Origin: Stentor coeruleus
Lineage: Eukaryota > Ciliophora > Heterotrichea > Heterotrichida > Stentoridae
Assembly (NCBI GenBank): GCA_001970955.1
Contig: MPUH01000056.1
Span: forward strand, 1 to 64,000
Reading direction: 5' to 3'
DNA length: 64,000 bases
Position numbers and translations under genes: made by a program. This document shows positions 59,501 through 64,000 of the stretch, piece by piece. Every line of letters begins with the position of its first letter. The stretch's first letter is position 1. Below the pieces are notes generated by a model. That model was not told the origin of the DNA. It saw only the letters and a list, made by a program, of their open reading frames with translations, and did no database searches.

Positions 59501-60045
59501 CCTTACATGTAAACCTTAGTATCATAAGTATAAATATCAATACCAAGGACTATAAAAAACTCATAATTCATGTATTCATAATAAATTGATGTAAATTTCA
59601 TAAAAGGTCCTGGAGAAAAATACAAATCAAGCTTTTCCCATGTAAATCTTTTAGTCCCAAAGCACCAAATATCATTGAAAATTTTGTTTTGGTTTCGTCC
59701 TCCATAAATACAAAACTCTTGATTATTTTGTCTATAAAAACCTGTATGATTGTAGCGGAATTCTATATAAAATGTACCTGGTAGATCAGAAAAACTGGGT
59801 AAGATACTCCATTTATAGGTTTTTAGATCTAATTCCCATAATTGGTTCTGATCGATTTGCCCATCTCCTTCATGCACAAAAAGAATTGTTTTTTCAGAGT
59901 TTCCTGCTATGGCTGGTAAAAAACTTGGACTTGGACCGATTTTGCTACTTGGAATGTTATGAATAGTAACAGCTTCTATGTATAAGAGCGATACTAGCAA
60001 CCAGTACATTTTAGAATATAATATATTCATTATGAACTCTATCAA
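56587..60045 (-). CDS. Kelch and Cys-rich ectodomain membrane protein (two exons)
   Basis: Exons 60045-59507 and 59491-56587, about 1147 residues; the 15-nt intron keeps frame. N-terminus is a signal peptide (WLLVSLLYIEA); the true start may be the ATG at 60030. Kelch units fill residues about 40-620 (CIYGGRNQNKIFNDIW, LFGGKYKSLYLNDLWKYS, LLVIWGGENSSGYLNDMFLY, FIYGGSDSSGPLADLWEYN). An ephrin-receptor-like Cys-rich block follows (CESGTYANDG, CASCDPGYYNPNQGS, CLLCPEGTYRDKKGGNVC), then three membrane helices and a cytosolic tail. A surface or endomembrane receptor-like protein of a class common in ciliates; ligand unknown. Confidence 0.85.
59492..59506 (-). other. 15-nt intron (kelch gene)
   Basis: GTAAGGGATATATAG on the minus strand, phase 2. 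Joins TKVYI to LDLQELKWED; removes a TAA and a TAG-containing break. Confidence 0.88.
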
Positions 60046-60750
60046 AATCCTTAAAATTTAAAACTATCAAGAACAATCAAAAGATTTGTAGGAAACCAAA
60101 CGAATTATATACTTTAGATTAAACGGGAAAAAATATTTTTAATAAAAAGCAAATTTAGTTCACAATTATATAACATATTTATACTATAAATCTTTAAAAA
60201 AAAATTAGCAAATTCCTCCTGTAAAAAAAATACCTACTTTTTCTCTTTGCATATCACAAATCTTAGCTTTTATAAAAGAAATCTAGATTGATTACACTAG
60301 ATTTTAATTAAAAATAATTACAAAAATCTAAAATGAAAAAAATGATTCTATGATAATATTCTAATATCAGAAGCAACATATGAATTAAAAAATTATAAGC
60401 AAATTACACGATAATATTTTACTAATAATAAAAGATCATGAAAACTATTTCTTTTTAGTTATAGAGCAAATAGGACTAAATCAAAAAATAAATTTAGAAA
60501 CTTAGATAGAATTCAGATGATTAAATAGCAATAGTAAAAAATGACTATAGAATTAAAGATCTTTAACTTAGGATCAAATTATGTTGTCAAATTAAGCAAT
60601 GCTTCGTTAAAGTAGTCCATTCACTATTACCAAGTTAGGAATGAGATAAAAATTTTGCCATAGAAAAATGTATAGGATTTAAGAGAATTTTACTTTAAAT
60701 AGAAAATATTTTTTGGAACAACAAGAGAAAATGCTTATAAAGTAAAGCCA

Positions 60751-60819
60751 GACTTTGAAATCGAATTTGGAAAATATCAAATAAGACTTTGAAATCGAAT
60801 TTGGAAAATAATCAAATAA
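60751..60819. repeat. 34-bp tandem duplication
   Basis: Units 60751-60784 and 60785-60819 share GACTTTGAAATCGAATTTGG and flanks; the second has one extra base. Confidence 0.85.
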
Positions 60820-60872
60820 GTCTTTAAAACTCACCACTTTGCATAATATAATTTTACTAGTACTTTTCATAA

Positions 60873-61220
60873 AGCTTTGATAAAATTTTACTTAAAGCTC
60901 AAACATTGCAAGAGCATTTTGTCTCTTTATTTAAAAAATCCCAATATTATTATCCTCAACAAAATCAACATTTTTTCAAAAGCATGAATGTATTGTTACA
61001 TAAATTAGATACTCAAAACAGACAAGAAATTATATTGATATATAACGATATTTATCAGTTTAATAGACAGATTCAGCTATACAGTCTGAAGAGTTTTATC
61101 ATATTTTTTTATATGAGAAACAGTTTGGAATATATTCTAAATCTAAATAACAGAATTTCTGCCATAAACTTAGCTTTTTTTGCAGAGAAAGTATCACTCT
61201 ATTGGCCAATAATTCAATAA
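60873..61220 (+). pseudogene. Coding-like frame without a start
   Basis: The + frame from a TAA at 60870 to TAA at 61218-61220 has protein-like usage (FKKSQYYYPQQNQHFFKSM; LLHKLDTQNRQEIILIYND) but the first ATG is internal at 60984. A possible 15-nt intron GTACTTTTCATAAAG (60860-60874) leads only to another stop. Either a gene remnant or the last exon of something I cannot assemble. It converges on PABPN1 with 25 nt between stops. Confidence 0.35.
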
Positions 61221-61245
61221 ACCCTACTTCATATATAACTTCCTA

Positions 61246-61653
61246 TTAATAAGCGCGAAATCGTTTTGGACGCCTACCAAAAGCATACCCTCTCCTAAAA
61301 GACCCTCCCATAGTTCTTTTTTTCATCCCCGGAATATTCGTTCTCTTAGGCAAAACCTTAAGTTTCCTTCCTTTAAAAGCTTTATCATTTAAACTTTGCG
61401 CTTTAAATACACTAGTTGGATCAGAAAACTCTATATAAGCATATCCTTTTGATTGCATAGAAAATTTATCTATAGGAATAGTAACCCTTTCTATACCTCC
61501 ACATTCTTTAAATATTTCTCGAAGTTCTTCAGTGCTTGCTGAGTAATCAACGTTGCCAATAAAAATCGACCTTTTATCTTTTTCTTCAGACTCAGCGGGT
61601 TCTGTCTCTTTTTTATCTTCAGTGTCACTATTTTTATCCTGTGATTCCTGCAT
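61246..61653 (-). CDS. PABPN1: Nuclear poly(A)-binding protein PABPN1
   Basis: 135 residues. An acidic N-terminus (1-27), then one [23 protein letters not shown] (RNP2 IFIGNV), [20 protein letters not shown] (RNP1 KGYAYIEF), and [11 protein letters not shown], nearly the same wording as animal PABPN1. The C-terminus is Arg-rich ([17 protein letters not shown]), the site of arginine methylation in animals. It binds nascent poly(A) tails and stimulates poly(A) polymerase in the nucleus. The coiled coil of longer homologs is reduced. The ATG is only 6 nt after the stop of the same-strand upstream gene. Confidence 0.93.
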   Translation of the reverse strand: MQESQDKNSDTEDKKETEPAESEEKDKRSIFIGNVDYSASTEELREIFKECGGIERVTIPIDKFSMQSKGYAYIEFSDPTSVFKAQSLNDKAFKGRKLKVLPKRTNIPGMKKRTMGGSFRRGYAFGRRPKRFRAY

Positions 61654-61659
61654 TTATAC

Positions 61660-63033
61660 CTATAATTTAGAGTTATTTATTAATTCTTTAACTTTGCTTA
61701 TGAGATCTTCAGGGAATGATATACTTAGTATTTTCATAGCGTCTTTTAGGATTTCAAGATTTTTACTAGTCATTTGTTGATCTTTGGATTTTGATAGATA
61801 CTCTTTGACTAGACGTTTTATCCATTTGTAGATTTTATGATCATTTGGAAGCTTTTTTATTGACCCTGGTGGAGAATATTTTAAGACTAAGTTACGGAGT
61901 TTTTTTGTTAGGTTGGGTTTTTTACTGTCTTGGTTTTGGAAGGAGGCAACTTTTTTTGGGATTTGGGAAAAACTTTTGGTTTTTAGCAGGGAGTTTAGGA
62001 CTTTTGATGGAGGATGGGATGGCTTTTTTGAGAAGTCAGAGAACTTTTTAGCAGGGTTTTTGTTGGAGAGGTTGTGGACAAGCTTTTCTAGGTCTTGGAG
62101 CTTTTTTTGCGTATATTGCAGAGTTTTAGGGTTGTTTGAAAGCTTTTCTTCTAGAGTTGAATTTATGTGTTTTAGTTCTTTAACTTTTTCCTTAAGTTTC
62201 TTGACTTCATAAGGATTTTCCACAATTTCCTTAAACTCTTTCACAACTACCTCCAAAGCTCCATTATTCTTAGTCAATTCTCTGCATTCGATAATCAAAT
62301 TCTGAATCTCCAAATCTTTTTTATTAACCTTTTCCAATAGTTTTTTAATATTTTCCTGATCCTCAATAACCTTCGCTTCAAGTTCCAAAGCATTTTTCCC
62401 AGTTTCATAGCTTCTTTTCAAATCCTGATGCATTGTCTCAAAATCTTTAACCATTTTCTGATACCTCTCAACATGTTTGACCAAACTTTTATTCTCCCCT
62501 TTCATCTTCTCTATTAATTTATGATTTTCTTTAAACTCTAAATCTTTCTTGTCCATAATTTCTAATAATTTTATATTTTCTCTTTTGATTTCATCAATTT
62601 CTTTATCTTTTTCTTCAATAAGTTTCTCTAAGCTATTAGTTTTTTTTTTCTCATAGTTAAGTAAAATTTCATATTCGATCATTTCAGCGGTTTTTTCTTG
62701 AGTATCTTTGAATTCTTCTTGAAGGTTTAGGTTTTTATCAGAGACAATTGAAGAAGGTGAGTTAAATGTTACTTTTTTTGATGCTAAAAATTCTTCAATT
62801 GATGATTCTGATTCGTTTTCGCTACCAAATGCTATATAATCCGAGACATAAGCATGAGGTTTATTTTTTTTTGTTGATTTAGGAGACTTTATAGGTCTGG
62901 GAGGGCGCTTTTTTTTAATTGGCCTTAGGTTTTCAACATGTTCACTTGTATTAAAACTTGATGCGATTTGCTTTAATGAGTCTTTTATCGATAAAATTCG
63001 TTCATCTACATCATATGTTAGCATATGTGACAT
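61660..63033 (-). CDS. Coiled-coil protein, unknown
   Basis: 457 residues. A basic N-terminal segment (RPIKKKRPPRPIKSPKSTKK, residues 38-57), then coiled coil from about 115 to 320 (EKLIEEKDKEIDEIKRENIK; IKKLLEKVNKKDLEIQNLI), a basic linker and a folded-looking C-terminal 75 residues (YKWIKRLVKEYLSKSKDQQM). No family recognised; plausible cytoskeletal or centrosomal scaffold. Start follows ATTATATATAATG. Confidence 0.7.
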   Translation of the reverse strand: MSHMLTYDVDERILSIKDSLKQIASSFNTSEHVENLRPIKKKRPPRPIKSPKSTKKNKPHAYVSDYIAFGSENESESSIEEFLASKKVTFNSPSSIVSDKNLNLQEEFKDTQEKTAEMIEYEILLNYEKKKTNSLEKLIEEKDKEIDEIKRENIKLLEIMDKKDLEFKENHKLIEKMKGENKSLVKHVERYQKMVKDFETMHQDLKRSYETGKNALELEAKVIEDQENIKKLLEKVNKKDLEIQNLIIECRELTKNNGALEVVVKEFKEIVENPYEVKKLKEKVKELKHINSTLEEKLSNNPKTLQYTQKKLQDLEKLVHNLSNKNPAKKFSDFSKKPSHPPSKVLNSLLKTKSFSQIPKKVASFQNQDSKKPNLTKKLRNLVLKYSPPGSIKKLPNDHKIYKWIKRLVKEYLSKSKDQQMTSKNLEILKDAMKILSISFPEDLISKVKELINNSKL

Positions 63034-63127
63034 TATATATAATAAAAATTAAAAAATCCTTCTAATTTTTATACAAATCTTCTTCATTTCCACAAAATTT
63101 TATCTTAATTCAATCTTATGTTAATAA

Positions 63128-64000
63128 TCAATTTCCCCCACGTGTAATATAAAGAATAAACGTATCTCCAACTCTAAGTTCTATTTGTTTATGTCTATCA
63201 TAAAGCAATCCTAATCTTTTAACCTCATTCGTAATCTCTTGATCCCTTGATTTAATCTCAATCAAAACTCCAATTTTCGCTAAACTCCCAGGGACAATTC
63301 CAGGGTATTCAGCCACATATTCAAATTTTGAGTTCACCAAATCTACCCCAGCAAATTTACTCTTGATACATCTAAGAAAAGGTTGAAAATGATCATAACT
63401 ATATACCAAATTTTGTTTTGTATAATATTCAGCTTTATACCATTCAGTTTGGCTTAATTGTACTTCACAATGTCTAGCGATATTATACATATAAGTCTTA
63501 TGCTCAATTCCTTCACACTTTTTACTTCGGTCTAAGTCATATTTTAACTGCAATGAGTTTACTTGGGTCTTAGTTTCTTGTATTACTGGAGCTTGCCATT
63601 GTATAGAATCTAATCTTACCGCACTACTAAGATTAAGCCAATTTATAGCGAATTCTATATTATCACTTTGACATATCATTGGGATTTGTAAAGTATAAGC
63701 TTTTAAGTTTTCTTCAGAATGGACTTTGCTTTCATCTCTATGAACCCAAACATTTCTATTCATACTTTCAGACACATCAAATTTATATTCAGAACTATAT
63801 ATGTTGTTATCATGATAAGTTCTATAAGTAAATCTAAGTTTAATTGTCAAGTTTTTCAATCTTGATAGTGTTTCTGCTGTTATAACCCTATCCACTCTTT
63901 TACCACTTTTACCTACAACATGAATTTCCCCTGTACTTAGATATGATTTTTTGAACAGCAGGTATTTTGAGTGTACGACTGAAAAATGACTTTCAATTGG
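63128..64000 (-). CDS. Unknown protein, 5' end beyond the window
   Basis: At least 290 residues; the minus-strand frame stays open to the right edge (reads PIESHFSVVHSKYLLFKKSY inward), so the N-terminus is missing. Mostly beta-strand pattern, e.g. NLTIKLRFTYRTYHD, IGVLIEIKSRDQE and a final RVGDTFILYITRGGN. The repeated beta-sandwich feel resembles trafficking-complex (TRAPP/arrestin-like) C-terminal domains, but I cannot assign it. Confidence 0.7.
   Translation of the reverse strand, partial: PIESHFSVVHSKYLLFKKSYLSTGEIHVVGKSGKRVDRVITAETLSRLKNLTIKLRFTYRTYHDNNIYSSEYKFDVSESMNRNVWVHRDESKVHSEENLKAYTLQIPMICQSDNIEFAINWLNLSSAVRLDSIQWQAPVIQETKTQVNSLQLKYDLDRSKKCEGIEHKTYMYNIARHCEVQLSQTEWYKAEYYTKQNLVYSYDHFQPFLRCIKSKFAGVDLVNSKFEYVAEYPGIVPGSLAKIGVLIEIKSRDQEITNEVKRLGLLYDRHKQIELRVGDTFILYITRGGN

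Larger units (their letters stand above)
60046..61245. other. Spacer with tandem repeat and an ORF remnant
   Basis: AT-rich. 60.05-60.75 kb holds nothing I can support. Then a 34-bp tandem duplication and, on the + strand, a coding-like frame without start (60873-61220). Confidence 0.55.

Noticed and set aside
1-64000. Mobile elements and CRISPR arrays
   Set aside because: No transposase, reverse transcriptase or integrase motifs, no long terminal repeats and no spaced repeat arrays were seen.

Overview
The window is macronuclear DNA from a heterotrich ciliate, most likely Stentor or a close relative. The evidence is: (i) positions 1-19 are an end-telomere of the 8-mer CCCTAACA; (ii) six introns that I can prove by frame and homology are only 15 or 16 nt long, the tiny-intron signature known from Stentor; (iii) the code is standard, with TAA, TAG and TGA all used as terminators; (iv) the DNA is very AT-rich, with short spacers and mostly intronless genes. 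The coordinates therefore start at a chromosome end and run inward.

Layout. 1-1570 is gene-free subtelomere. 1.5-15.9 kb is dense: a GIGYF-like GYF protein, a decayed IQ-motif gene, the mitochondrial phosphate carrier, an MFS transporter, tRNA-His, a peroxiredoxin-like protein with an altered active site, a kinase with a ubiquitin/doublecortin-like N-terminus, a RING-type protein split by an assembly gap, CPAP/SAS-4, RFC2, an ankyrin protein with an MGCC N-terminus and a Tctex-type dynein light chain. 16.4-29.4 kb holds an unknown protein, a small membrane protein divergent from DCAF11/WDR23, a monoglyceride-lipase-like hydrolase, an AXDND1-like axonemal protein, a small coiled-coil protein, an AAAP amino-acid transporter and a tandem pair of unknown paralogs with CaaX ends. 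29.4-36.8 kb is two deserts of more than 3 kb around a single R2R3 Myb gene. 36.8-64 kb has a NEK kinase, ZNF598/Hel2, a PHO80-type cyclin, PI4K-beta (four exons), coiled-coil proteins, a CCR4-like phosphodiesterase, linker histone H1, an atypical kinase, a kelch/Cys-rich membrane protein (two exons), PABPN1 and a gene cut by the right window edge.

How genes relate. There are no operons in the bacterial sense, but spacing is extreme: two same-strand neighbours are 6 and 8 nt apart, one convergent pair shares a TTAA for both stops, and one divergent pair has 23 nt between ATGs. Several products belong to cilia and centrioles (CPAP, Tctex, AXDND1-like, NEK). A GIGYF-like protein and ZNF598, partners in ribosome-collision control in animals, are both present. 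Intergenic DNA is strand-asymmetric: C/A-rich upstream and G/T-rich downstream of each gene on its coding strand. Most ATGs have a TATAA-like word within about 15 nt.

Most interesting leads: a possible telomerase RNA at about 53.78-53.95 kb (telomere-template 14-mer flanked by helices in the ciliate arrangement; speculative), the recurrence of that 14-mer in three spacers, a palmitoylation-like Cys cluster in exon 1 of PI4K-beta, a ciliate H1 that keeps its globular domain, the CaaX paralog pair, and relics of decayed genes inside the deserts. Single N characters at 9558, 9963, 16051 and 44182 are assembly joins; two are flanked by exact duplications that look artefactual.
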